From: Flavobacterium undicola
GTDB taxonomy: Bacteria; Bacteroidota; Bacteroidia; Flavobacteriales; Flavobacteriaceae
Reading direction: 5' to 3'
Assembly (NCBI RefSeq): GCF_009909155.2
Contig: NZ_JAAAPM020000018.1
Location: forward strand, 1-64,000
Length of the DNA: 64,000 nucleotides
The notes beneath the pieces were generated by a model that worked only from the letters and a program-made list of their open reading frames with translations, did not search any database and was not told the origin of the DNA. Both the position numbers and the translations under genes were made by a program. Of the stretch, positions 1 to 7,783 are shown piece by piece (position 1 is the first letter of the stretch; every line of letters starts with the position of its first letter).

Positions 1-1102
1 TTTTAGGATAAACCGTTCTCAATTTAAAACAAGTATTTTTCATAAATCCATAGAAAGAATGGTGAATGCAAAACCGATTTATCAAAAAAACATAAAACAG
101 ATATTAAGTGTATAACTCAATAAATTAATTTTAGAAAAATCTGACTATCCATTTTTTTTCAAAAAGGAAATATACTGTGAGTATAACGATGCAAATAAAA
201 TTATAGTTGTAGATTATTATCTTCCTTCACCAAAAGATATACCTACTTTAAACAGCATTTCATTTGTAGGATCTTTAAATGAAATTAAAGAAAAGCATAT
301 CACAGAAAAACAACTTGACCATATATTTGACCAAATTATTTACAAAATAACGTTAAGGTCAATTAATGAACTATTCAATTCAGATTACATTCAATGCTTA
401 GAAGCAGTTTCTTTTAATGGATGGGTTAGGTCTATAAACAAAGCTACTGGAATAGAAATTGAAAGTTGTATTCTATCTATTCAGATAAATAAAGATGAAC
501 TGAAACTTATTAATTTAGAAAATGTTGACCCGAAAGAATGTTTCCGCAATCTAAAAGGAATAGGTAGTAGTAAATTAAGCAGTTTAAGTGCTATACAACC
601 TATTATAACTACAATGGATTCAGACAAAAGATTTGTTAATTCAAAAGATATAAATTTTGATGAAACCACAAATCTAGCCTTAATGAACTGGGAAGAGTTT
701 GAGCACTTAATCAGAGAGTTATTTGAAAAAGAATTCAACAACAATGGTAGTCAAGTAAAAGTCACACAGGCAAGTAGAGATGGTGGTGTAGATGCAATTG
801 CATTTGACCCTGATCCAATTCGAGGAGGAAAAATTGTTATTCAAGCCAAAAGATATACAAATACAGTCGGCGTAGCAGCTGTTCGCGATTTGTATGGTAC
901 AGTAATGAATGAGGGAGCTAATAAAGGTATATTAGTTACAACTTCAGATTATGGTCCAGATTCATATGAATTTGCAAAAGGAAAACCTATAACTTTGCTT
1001 AATGGTGGAAACTTATTACATCTATTAGAAAAACATGGAACTAAAGCCAGAATTAATATAAAAGAAGCAAAAAGAATATTAAACAATTCAAATTTAGATT
1101 AA
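1..1102 (+). pseudogene. Mrr-type restriction endonuclease, interrupted and cut by the window edge
   Basis: One reading frame (codons starting at position 2) runs from the left edge to the stop at 1100-1102, broken only by a TAA at 113-115. From 116 on it resembles the long N-terminal region and C-terminal Mrr_cat domain of a restriction-endonuclease family. The catalytic region shows DGGVDAIAF followed by VIQAKRY, the D...QxK form of the PD-(D/E)xK nuclease core. No in-frame ATG, GTG or TTG was found between 116 and the ATG at 614, so the downstream part has no obvious start unless 614 is used, which would give a 162-residue protein holding the whole nuclease domain. I infer a nonsense mutation in a longer gene, because the two sides share a frame and look like one protein. 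Alternatively, 2-115 is the tail of an unrelated gene. Family assignment is fairly sure; pseudogene status is not. Confidence 0.6.
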
Positions 1103-1111
1103 TAAAACCCC

Positions 1112-1233
1112 GCTCCGCAAAGTCTCTGACTTTGAGGATGCATTCATCAGTCTGTGACTGATATAAAAAAGCTAAAATTAAAATCGGTTAAAAACCGTAA
1201 ATCACTACCTCAAAGTCAAAGACTTTGCGGAGC
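1112..1233 (-). repeat. Structured dispersed repeat, full copy A (four hairpins)
   Basis: The ends are a perfect 13-bp inverted repeat, GCTCCGCAAAGTC and its complement. Inside are consecutive small hairpins: CAAAGTC/GACTTTG at both ends, ATCAGTC-TGT-GACTGAT at 1146-1162, and CGGTT/AACCG at 1185-1197. Read on the minus strand it aligns along its whole length with the element at 23778-23900. It lies between the convergent Mrr-type gene and the HAD gene, so it could also act as a transcription barrier. Confidence 0.85.
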
Positions 1234-1326
1234 ATTAACAAAAAAACCATTAAAAAATCAAGTCTTTAAGAACTACTCTTAAATTACCTTAATTTCTTAA
1301 TGGTTTAAATTATAATTTGAAAAATC

Positions 1327-2124
1327 TTAAGCCAAAATAAATCTTTGGATTACCTCAGCAACTCCGTGATCATTATTAGAAGCAACCACCACATCGCCTT
1401 TGTCTCTCAAATGAGCATCCACATTATCCACCCAAACACCAAGACCTGCATATTCAATCATCGATAAATCGTTTCCTGCATTCCCCACCGCAATCACTTC
1501 CGATTGCAAGATATTTAATTTATCTGCCAAAAATTTCACACTGGCTCCCTTATCAATTCCGGTTTGAGCCGCTTCTAAGAAAAAAGGTTTTGACATACAT
1601 ACACTCAAATGCGGCATGGCAGTTCTCAAATCGGCTTCCACTTCTTTCAAATAACTCGGTTCTTCCAGCAAAATACATTTTATCGCCGCCGATTGAACGC
1701 GCTCTTTAAAATTAGGCACCACTTCGTGTTCTAATCCTGTGATATTTACCTCTACATCAATATATTCTGAATGGGTTTCGCTTATCACTTTTCCGTCTAA
1801 ATACGTAATAATATGCGTTTTCTTTTCCTTGCTGTAATCATACAAGGTATGAATTTGCTCTTGAGTCAAACTTTGCTCGAAGATTACTTCGTCGTTTTTC
1901 AAATCGGTAATAACGGCTCCGTTAAACGAAATCATATACGAATCCATTAATCCCAAATCCCTGGCATATTCAATCATCGCAGGCGTTGGTCGCCCGGAAG
2001 CCAAAATAACATGTACACCTTTTTCCTTGGCTTTAACAAGCATCGCTCTATTTTCATCCGAAATGATATGGTCATCATTCAACAAGGTATCATCCATGTC
2101 AAGAACCAACATTTTGTATTTCAT
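1327..2124 (-). CDS. Cof-type HAD-IIB family hydrolase
   Basis: A 265-residue protein of normal length for the Cof/YidA family of HAD phosphatases, which dephosphorylate small sugar phosphates and cofactors in the cytoplasm. Motif I is LDMDDTLLND near residue 8, with the nucleophile Asp and the general acid Asp. Motif II is ILASGRP. A Lys follows in the cap-to-core return (DKGASVKFL). Motif IV reads AVGNAGNDLSMIEYAG near residue 217, where the family usually has GDxxND, so the first metal-binding Asp is Asn here. The substrate cannot be read from the sequence. It stands alone, convergent with the nuclease remnant and followed upstream by a fragment of the structured repeat. Confidence 0.9.
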   Translation of the reverse strand: MKYKMLVLDMDDTLLNDDHIISDENRAMLVKAKEKGVHVILASGRPTPAMIEYARDLGLMDSYMISFNGAVITDLKNDEVIFEQSLTQEQIHTLYDYSKEKKTHIITYLDGKVISETHSEYIDVEVNITGLEHEVVPNFKERVQSAAIKCILLEEPSYLKEVEADLRTAMPHLSVCMSKPFFLEAAQTGIDKGASVKFLADKLNILQSEVIAVGNAGNDLSMIEYAGLGVWVDNVDAHLRDKGDVVVASNNDHGVAEVIQRFILA

Positions 2125-2141
2125 CTTTATTCTTTTTTTAT

Positions 2142-2164
2142 GCTCCGCAAAGTTTTTAACTTTA
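2142..2164 (+). repeat. Partial copy of the structured dispersed repeat
   Basis: This stretch repeats only the first hairpin of the elements at 1112 and 23778: GCTCCGCAAAGTT, then TTT, then AACTTT. Its right end supplies the stop codon region of the minus-strand gene at 2162-2446. It is probably a decayed or partial insertion. Confidence 0.6.
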
Positions 2165-2446
2165 ACAAGCAGTATATCTAGTATATTTTAAAGTTTCTTT
2201 TTCCAATAAATATAGCTCACCAAAATAACATCCTAACAAATAATAAGAAACCAATTTATCATTTTTATAAATCTGAATTTCAAAATTATTTCTAACATTC
2301 ATGTTTTGTTTTTTTGAAATTGGATCTCCTATATAACTACCTGTTTCATATTCCCAAACACCATTTAATCTATTGGACATAAACAAAAATCTATCTCCAA
2401 TAAACAATAGAAAAACAATCAAGATTATTTGAAACGATTTTTTCAT
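2162..2446 (-). CDS. Small exported or membrane-anchored protein of unknown function
   Basis: A 94-residue protein I do not recognise. The first 20 or so residues (KK then QIILIVFLLFIG) form a signal peptide or single membrane anchor. The rest is polar with WEYETGS and many aromatic residues, consistent with a small beta domain outside the cytoplasmic membrane. Its ATG (2444-2446) directly abuts the stop codon of the upstream RelE/ParE-type toxin gene, so the two are almost surely co-transcribed. Its C-terminus runs into a fragment of the dispersed repeat, so the present 3' end may not be the ancestral one. Confidence 0.6.
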   Translation of the reverse strand: MKKSFQIILIVFLLFIGDRFLFMSNRLNGVWEYETGSYIGDPISKKQNMNVRNNFEIQIYKNDKLVSYYLLGCYFGELYLLEKETLKYTRYTAC

Positions 2447-2746
2447 TTATTCTTTTAATTTTCTTTGATTCTGCCTACAATCAAAAATTTGAAGAATTCT
2501 AATTTCAGTTTCCGAATGAATTTTATAAATAATCTTATAATCCCGAACAATCATTCTTCTATAAGGTTCTCCTAAAAATTCATCTATTTGATATTGCTCT
2601 ACAAAGTGAATATTTTTACTCTGGGATACAATATCTTTTATGACATTCTTAGCTCCTTGTGGTGATTTTAATTGAAGGAAATCAAAGATTAGTTTTAAAT
2701 CGGCTTTGGCTTGATTATCCCAAAGTATCCTAATTGGCTTTTGCAT
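2447..2746 (-). CDS. Type II toxin, RelE/ParE family
   Basis: A 99-residue protein of the RelE/ParE toxin fold. It starts with the family's typical RILWDNQAKADLKLIFDFL helix pair and contains the central YRRMIVRDYKIIYKI strand pattern, followed by ILQIFDCRQN. RelE members cut mRNA on the ribosome and ParE members poison gyrase. The conserved basic and aromatic residues fit either, and the long N-terminal helices lean towards ParE. It follows the antitoxin gene by a single base, the usual antitoxin-first order, which couples translation and lets the complex repress its own promoter. Confidence 0.85.
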   Translation of the reverse strand: MQKPIRILWDNQAKADLKLIFDFLQLKSPQGAKNVIKDIVSQSKNIHFVEQYQIDEFLGEPYRRMIVRDYKIIYKIHSETEIRILQIFDCRQNQRKLKE

Positions 2747-2747
2747 A

Positions 2748-2993
2748 TTACCAATTTTCTATTTCCTTTTCTAAATCTTCAATTGTGGTATAGTTTCCCG
2801 ATGCAATTCGGTCATCAGCTTCTTTAACCATATTGATATATTCTTCTTTATCTACCGGATAACCGCTAATAGTATGAGCAACAGCTTCTTTGTCTAAAAC
2901 CGTTTTTAGAGCTATTATTTTTTTGAGTTTAGTTTCATCATTAATATGAAGCAACCAATCCATCAATTCTATTTTTTTTGCAGCTATATCCAT
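2748..2993 (-). CDS. Antitoxin of the RelE/ParE-type module
   Basis: An 81-residue protein, mostly helical and charged, of the kind found with Bacteroidota RelE/ParE toxins: an N-terminal segment with IELMDWLLHINDETKLKKI and a C-terminal segment rich in acidic residues that would wrap the toxin (ADDRIASGNY..TTIEDLEKEIENW). It is the first gene of the operon and lies one base before the toxin. No clear DNA-binding motif could be named. The assignment rests on size, position and resemblance to such antitoxins. Confidence 0.8.
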   Translation of the reverse strand: MDIAAKKIELMDWLLHINDETKLKKIIALKTVLDKEAVAHTISGYPVDKEEYINMVKEADDRIASGNYTTIEDLEKEIENW

Positions 2994-3028
2994 CTTACAG
3001 AATCATTAGAATAACAAATATACGACTA

Positions 3029-3247
3029 TTAAATATTCAATCGAAATTCTTCAATCACAGGATTCGCTTTAGAAAAATCAGTTTCCTGAATAAACAATTC
3101 CACTGCCGAACCTGAACTTCCAAAACCCGCTAATCTAGCCGATTGAATATTGTCTTTTATTACCGTATCAACACCAGCCGCTTCTATTTTTTCTTTCAAA
3201 GCCAAAGCTAATACTTCACTTCCCGAAAACACTTTCATTAATCCCAT
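3029..3247 (-). CDS. DUF2007 domain protein (putative signal-transducing protein)
   Basis: A 72-residue protein with the DUF2007 pattern: MKVFSGSEVLALALKEKIEAAGVDTVIKD split over an N-terminal strand and helix, a short central loop (GSSGSAVELFI), and IQETDFSKANPVIEEF at the end. The fold is ferredoxin-like and the function is not established. A second in-frame ATG at 3238 (MKVFSG) is an equally likely start and gives the more usual N-terminus. It sits 24 bp after the DEAD-like gene on the same strand and may be co-transcribed with it. Confidence 0.8.
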   Translation of the reverse strand: MGLMKVFSGSEVLALALKEKIEAAGVDTVIKDNIQSARLAGFGSSGSAVELFIQETDFSKANPVIEEFRLNI

Positions 3248-3271
3248 GGTACTCTTAATTTTATATTTTTT

Positions 3272-3964
3272 TTATTCTTCCTCTCCGTCGTTTTCTTCGT
3301 CTTCTAAGCCTTCTTCAAGTTCTTCCTCAGCGAATTCTTCTTCATACTCCACATCTTCAAAATCAAAGATTTCAGGCTCTTCCATCATTTTGTCTGCCAG
3401 AATTTCTATTCTTTCTGAAAATTGATCTCCAAAAATAATACGCTGTGTTTTAGCAATACTATTCGAAATACGCATGATTTTAATTTCATGGCGCAATTTC
3501 AAAATTGGATTTGCATCGTCCAATATGAACATTTTCAGTCGGTTTACATTGTAACCCGCCGTAGAAAACATATCACTCAATTTGTTTGGTGTACCAATTA
3601 AAACGTCGATTCCAGTTGAAACATAATTTTTATCATAATCCATATCGCCTTTGTCATGAACACCATAAACTTCCAGTTCGCTGTACTTTCCGTACTTTTC
3701 GAAAAGGGCTTCCATTTCTAAAACCTTAGCTTTGTCCTCCACAATAATCAAAGCTCTTGGCGATTCTTCATTAGAACCAATCAATCGCTGAATTACGTTT
3801 AACACAATTGTAGTGGTTTTTCCTTCCCCATCCGGAGCGATAATAATACAATCGACACCACTTTTTATAGTCGAAAAAGTTTCTTTTTGGATATCATTTG
3901 CCTCGGTTAATCCGTTTTCAATTAATCCTTGCTGTAACTTTTCGTTTATTTTTTTTAGTTTCAT
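3272..3964 (-). CDS. Degenerate DEAD-like ATPase, single RecA domain with acidic tail
   Basis: A 230-residue protein matching only the first RecA-like domain of DEAD-box RNA helicases. Visible are a Q-motif-like region (IQKETF, residues 25-30), a Walker A variant APDGEGKTTT (43-52) and a motif Ib-like GTPNKL (124-129). Motif II reads LDDAN (148-152) in place of DEAD, and FGDQFS appears where SAT is expected. The second helicase domain is absent, so unwinding in the usual way is not possible. After residue 195 comes a tail made almost entirely of Glu and Asp. Similar short proteins occur in other Flavobacteriaceae, so this is probably a conserved degenerate form and not a fresh truncation. Nucleotide or RNA binding is an inference. 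Confidence 0.75.
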   Translation of the reverse strand: MKLKKINEKLQQGLIENGLTEANDIQKETFSTIKSGVDCIIIAPDGEGKTTTIVLNVIQRLIGSNEESPRALIIVEDKAKVLEMEALFEKYGKYSELEVYGVHDKGDMDYDKNYVSTGIDVLIGTPNKLSDMFSTAGYNVNRLKMFILDDANPILKLRHEIKIMRISNSIAKTQRIIFGDQFSERIEILADKMMEEPEIFDFEDVEYEEEFAEEELEEGLEDEENDGEEE

Positions 3965-3974
3965 ATTTTTAGTT

Positions 3975-4034
3975 GTACGTTATGAGTTATGCGTTATGCG
4001 GTTAAACTTCTAACCTATAACTCCTAACCCATTA
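3975..4034. repeat. Word-repeat spacer with GTTATG/TAACC units
   Basis: The spacer between the DEAD-like gene and the response regulator consists of near-repeats (GTTATGAGTTATGCGTTATG) followed by roughly complementary words (TAACCTATAACTCCTAACCC). It can fold back on itself imperfectly. It resembles the other word-repeat spacers in this window. Confidence 0.5.
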
Positions 4035-4039
4035 CTATT

Positions 4040-5203
4040 TTATTTGGAAGCAAACAGCTTCACGTCGTTTTCAGATATCTGGCTTCCGCCAAGGATAATC
4101 AAACGCTCTACCACATTGCGTAATTCGCGGATATTTCCCGTCCAATCGTATTCTTGTAACAATTTGATCGCATCATCAGAGAATTTCTTCACTGCATTTC
4201 CTTGTTCCGAAGCAATTTTATCAGCAAAATGTCCTATTAACAACGGAATATCTTCGCGTCTATCATTCAGCGAAGGTACTTTAATTAAAATTACTGCCAA
4301 TCGATGGTACAGATCCTCGCGGAAACGTCCTTCTTCGATTTCTTTTTTCAAATCTTTATTCGTCGCAGCAACAACACGTACATCCACTTTAATGTCTTTA
4401 TCAGCACCCACTCTGGTAATGATATTTTCCTGTAAAGCTCGTAATACTTTGGCCTGAGCCGAAAGACTCATATCGCCAATTTCATCCAGAAAAATAGTTC
4501 CTTTATCGGCCGCTTCAAACTTCCCTGCACGGTCTTTCACCGCCGAAGTAAAAGCACCTTTCACGTGACCAAATAATTCGCTTTCTATCAATTCTGACGG
4601 AATCGCAGCACAGTTCACTTCGATTAAAGGAAAACTGGCACGCTCACTTTTTTCATGCAATTGATGCGCTACTAATTCCTTTCCAGTTCCGTTAGGACCG
4701 GTAACCAGCACACGGGCTTCAGTTTGAGCGACCTTATCAATCATCAATTTGATATGATTAATAGCTTCGCTTTCGCCAATCATTTCGTAGTTTTTGCTGA
4801 CTTTTTTCTTTAGAATTTTGTTCTCAACCACCAGTTGTTTTCTGTCTAAAGCATTTCGAACTGTATTCAACAAACGATTCAAATCAGGTGGTTTTGAAAT
4901 ATAATCAAAAGCACCTAAACGCATCGCATTAATTGCCGTTTCCATATCGCCATGACCAGAAATCATCACCATTGGAATTTCAGGCTTTATCTTTTTGACT
5001 TCTTCTAATAATTCGACACCATCCATTTTTGGCATTTTGATGTCGCATAGAACCAAGTCGTAATCATTATTTTTTATTTTTTCGTAAGCCGAAACACCAT
5101 CTTCAGCTTCTTCAACCTGATAAGTATCATTTTCTTCCGAAAGAATTTTAGTAAGCACTCTTCTAATAGCGGCTTCGTCTTCGATAATTAGTATTTTACT
5201 CAT
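4040..5203 (-). CDS. NtrC-like response regulator without HTH domain
   Basis: A 387-residue protein with an N-terminal receiver domain (acidic E8-D9, phosphoacceptor D54 in VLCDIKMP, K104) and a sigma-54 interaction AAA+ domain. The AAA+ domain has Walker A GPNGTGKE at 169-176, the loop GAFTSA at 216-221 and Walker B TIFLDEIGD around 236-244. The loop differs from the classic GAFTGA at its fifth residue. The protein ends shortly after the AAA+ C-subdomain (WTGNIRELRNVVERL), so the Fis-type helix-turn-helix of NtrC is missing. It may act on sigma-54 holoenzyme from solution, or in another way. No histidine kinase gene is adjacent. Confidence 0.88.
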   Translation of the reverse strand: MSKILIIEDEAAIRRVLTKILSEENDTYQVEEAEDGVSAYEKIKNNDYDLVLCDIKMPKMDGVELLEEVKKIKPEIPMVMISGHGDMETAINAMRLGAFDYISKPPDLNRLLNTVRNALDRKQLVVENKILKKKVSKNYEMIGESEAINHIKLMIDKVAQTEARVLVTGPNGTGKELVAHQLHEKSERASFPLIEVNCAAIPSELIESELFGHVKGAFTSAVKDRAGKFEAADKGTIFLDEIGDMSLSAQAKVLRALQENIITRVGADKDIKVDVRVVAATNKDLKKEIEEGRFREDLYHRLAVILIKVPSLNDRREDIPLLIGHFADKIASEQGNAVKKFSDDAIKLLQEYDWTGNIRELRNVVERLIILGGSQISENDVKLFASK

Positions 5204-5225
5204 TTTTTTAAGGTTCTGAGATTCA

Positions 5226-5305
5226 AAGTTGCTAAGGTACTGAGTCTTTTCTTCTAAGGAACTAAAAAATCTTAGTATCTCAGTATCTTAGAGCCTTAGC
5301 AACTT
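5226..5305. repeat. Nested inverted repeat spacer (GTTGCTAAGG words)
   Basis: AAGTTGCTAAGG at 5226-5237 is perfectly complementary to 5294-5305. TACTGAG at 5238-5244 pairs with CTCAGTA at 5279-5285. The loop also contains words of the same type (TCTTAGTATC). It lies after the ABC permease gene on the minus strand and before the response regulator, so it probably ends transcription from the ABC operon. Confidence 0.75.
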
Positions 5306-5313
5306 CAAAAAAA

Positions 5314-6630
5314 TTAATATTTTAACCAACGGTATAATTCCTTCCAACTTGGTTTTTTCCCATACATCAAAATCCCTATGCGGTATATTTTAGCGGCAAA
5401 CCAAACCACCAATAAAAATGTTCCAAACAATAATGTAACTGAAATAGCCAGTTGCCACCATGGAACTCCAAAAGGAATTCGCATTAACATAACAATGGGT
5501 GAAGTAAGTGGAATCATCGAAAAAGCAACTGCCATCGTACTATTTGGATTGTTAACTACACTAAAGAAACCAACATACACACTTAACATCAAAGGCATAA
5601 TTACTGGCAAAAGAAATTGTTGCGAATCGGTTTGATTATCAACAGCGGCACCAATAGCGGCGTAGAAAGAACTGTATAAAAAATAACCTCCAATGAAATA
5701 AACCACAAAACCAATCAAAATACTGGCAATAGGTAAATTCCATAATTCTTTGATGAACAATTGAGCTGTTCCTGCAAATTCAGTTTGTGAATGTTCTATT
5801 AAAGCAGGAGATACATTAGCTGCCGGACCAATGTTTACTCCAAAAAATACCGAAGCTGCAAACAGCAATGAAAGTCCAATAATTACCCAAATGGTAAACT
5901 GTAAAATTCCGGCTAACGAAGTCCCAATAATTTTTCCAATCATCAATTGGAAAGGCTTTACCGAAGAAATAATAATTTCTACAATGCGATTTGTTTTTTC
6001 CTCAATCACAGAGCGCATGACCATATTTCCATAAATAATGATGAACATCATAATTAGGTAACCAAAAGCACCCCCAATAGCAATTTTAGCTTCGTTGAGT
6101 CCTTTTAAACCTTCTTCTCCCGAAGTTTTTGCAATGTTGATATTCACACTAGCCTGGGCTTTTTTAATAGCCAAAGTATCTAAATGAGCATTTTCAAGAT
6201 TGATTTTAGTAATTTTTCTGGCAATAATATCCTGTGCATTTTCGATAAACGAAATACTTGGACTTCCATCAGAAATAAACTCAATTTTGTTTTCTAAATC
6301 GGTTACAGCTGCAGTTTTTGGAATAACCAATACGCCTTCATAACCATTACTGGCAATACTGTCTTTCAAGTATTGGCTGTCAATTTGTGATAAATCCAGA
6401 TATTTGTATTGGTTTTCCTCAGTATTTTGAGCAATAAATTCTTTGGCAAACAAACCCGTTTCGTCATGAATCGCCACTTGTTTTACATCGGCTTTCATCG
6501 AACTCAAATAACTCACAAATACTGCTATTCCCACAAATAATAACGGACTTAAAAAAGTCATTACAATAAAGGATTTGTTGCGCACCTTCGCAAAAAATTC
6601 TCTTTTTATAATTAATGATATAATGCTCAT
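5314..6630 (-). CDS. ABC-2 type transporter permease (NatB/YhaP-like)
   Basis: A permease of about 438 residues. It has an N-terminal membrane segment after SLIIKREFFAKVRNKSF, a large extracytoplasmic domain (about residues 40-190), then five or six membrane helices, matching the NatB/YhaP exporters of sodium or small molecules. The ATG at 6630 is preferred; an upstream in-frame TTG at 6639 would add three residues. The partner ATPase gene lies 70 bp upstream on the same strand, separated by a small hairpin. Together they would make a two-gene exporter operon. The substrate cannot be told from sequence. Confidence 0.87.
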   Translation of the reverse strand: MSIISLIIKREFFAKVRNKSFIVMTFLSPLLFVGIAVFVSYLSSMKADVKQVAIHDETGLFAKEFIAQNTEENQYKYLDLSQIDSQYLKDSIASNGYEGVLVIPKTAAVTDLENKIEFISDGSPSISFIENAQDIIARKITKINLENAHLDTLAIKKAQASVNINIAKTSGEEGLKGLNEAKIAIGGAFGYLIMMFIIIYGNMVMRSVIEEKTNRIVEIIISSVKPFQLMIGKIIGTSLAGILQFTIWVIIGLSLLFAASVFFGVNIGPAANVSPALIEHSQTEFAGTAQLFIKELWNLPIASILIGFVVYFIGGYFLYSSFYAAIGAAVDNQTDSQQFLLPVIMPLMLSVYVGFFSVVNNPNSTMAVAFSMIPLTSPIVMLMRIPFGVPWWQLAISVTLLFGTFLLVVWFAAKIYRIGILMYGKKPSWKELYRWLKY

Positions 6631-6658
6631 ACTTCGCAAATTTCAAATTTTAAAATCT

Positions 6659-6682
6659 CAAATTCCAACGGATTGGAATTTG
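6659..6682. repeat. Perfect 10-bp hairpin between the two ABC genes
   Basis: CAAATTCCAA, a four-base loop CGGA, and TTGGAATTTG form a perfect stem between the ATPase gene and the permease gene. It has no T run after it on the minus strand, so it is more likely an intercistronic processing or stability element than a terminator. Confidence 0.6.
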
Positions 6683-6700
6683 GAATTTCTTTATTGTTTT

Positions 6701-7621
6701 TTATTTAGTTACCGTTTGGATAAAAATATCGTGTACACTCGGAATTTTTTCTACAAAATGAGTGACTTGTCCACGCTGAGTTAAGAGATTCAATAATTCA
6801 TTTGGAAGGGAATTTCCAATTTGAATTTCGAGTTTTAATTCTTTATTTAAGGATTTAAAATTAGCCGGACTAACAGTGAATTTTTGAGTAATATCATACA
6901 TCAAACCTTCAACATTATCGGTTAAAACACCCACTTCAAAACTATTGGTTTTATGCAGTCTTTTAACATCTTCTAATTTCCCTTCGATTAATTTATTCGA
7001 TTTATGAATCAAAGCAATATGATCGCACAATTCCTCTACACTTTCCATTCTGTGAGTCGAAAATATGATGGTGGCGCCTTCATCACGCAATGCCAGAATT
7101 TCGTCTTTAATTACATTGGCATTTACAGGGTCAAAACCTGAAAAAGGTTCGTCAAAAATCAACAATTTAGGTTTGTGCAATACACAAACTACAAACTGGA
7201 TTTTCTGTGCCATTCCTTTAGAAAGTTCCTGGATTTTCTTGTTCCACCAACCTTGAATTCCCAATCGATCAAACCAATACTCTAGTTGTTTTTTGGCTTC
7301 AACCTTAGACAAACCTTTCATTTGTGCCAAATACAAACATTGCTCGCCCACTTTCATACTTTGGTACAAACCTCTTTCCTCAGGAAGATAACCTATATAT
7401 TGTACGTGTTTGGGTTGCAACTTTTCGCCATCCAAAATAATTTGTCCACTATCTGGCATGGTAATTTGATTAATGATTCGAATAAGGGAAGTTTTTCCGG
7501 CACCATTAGGACCTAAAAGTCCATAAATACTGCCTTGTGGCACAGACAAAGAGACTTCGTTAAGCGCTACGTAATCTCCATATTGCTTCACTACTTTATT
7601 GACTTCTAATAAGGTATTCAT
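6701..7621 (-). CDS. ABC transporter ATP-binding protein (NatA/YhaQ-like)
   Basis: A 306-residue ATPase with Walker A GPNGAGKTS near residue 38, signature LSKGMAQK near 143, Walker B LLIFDEPFSGFDP near 163 and the switch His in FSTHRMES. An extra C-terminal domain of about 90 residues is typical of the NatA/YhaQ group. It energises the permease encoded next on the same strand. The gene is first of the pair and begins only a few bases from a region without coding content, so the operon promoter should lie in 7622-7717. Confidence 0.92.
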   Translation of the reverse strand: MNTLLEVNKVVKQYGDYVALNEVSLSVPQGSIYGLLGPNGAGKTSLIRIINQITMPDSGQIILDGEKLQPKHVQYIGYLPEERGLYQSMKVGEQCLYLAQMKGLSKVEAKKQLEYWFDRLGIQGWWNKKIQELSKGMAQKIQFVVCVLHKPKLLIFDEPFSGFDPVNANVIKDEILALRDEGATIIFSTHRMESVEELCDHIALIHKSNKLIEGKLEDVKRLHKTNSFEVGVLTDNVEGLMYDITQKFTVSPANFKSLNKELKLEIQIGNSLPNELLNLLTQRGQVTHFVEKIPSVHDIFIQTVTK

Positions 7622-7717
7622 GCTGATTTTTTGAATTTTCTTCTTCGGGTTGACCTTTTTGGTCTTGCGGTTGTAAAAGTAAATAATTACTATCTAAATA
7701 GATTACAATTGTATCAT

Positions 7718-7757
7718 AAAAAAACCCATCTTCATTTTCATGCGGATGGGCTTTTTT
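7718..7757 (-). terminator. Rho-independent terminator after dnaJ
   Basis: On the minus strand, AAAAAAGCCCATC and GATGGG followed by a run of seven T form a hairpin with a 14-base loop, 27 bp after the dnaJ stop codon. The A and T tracts on both sides allow action in either direction. Confidence 0.8.
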
Positions 7758-7783
7758 ACTGTATTTTGATTCCTTTGAAAAGC

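Noticed and set aside
614..1102. A complete 162-residue nuclease gene starting at 614
   Set aside because: The frame is open upstream to 116 and codes for residues that belong to the same protein family, so 614 is more likely an internal Met. It is kept only as a possible secondary start.
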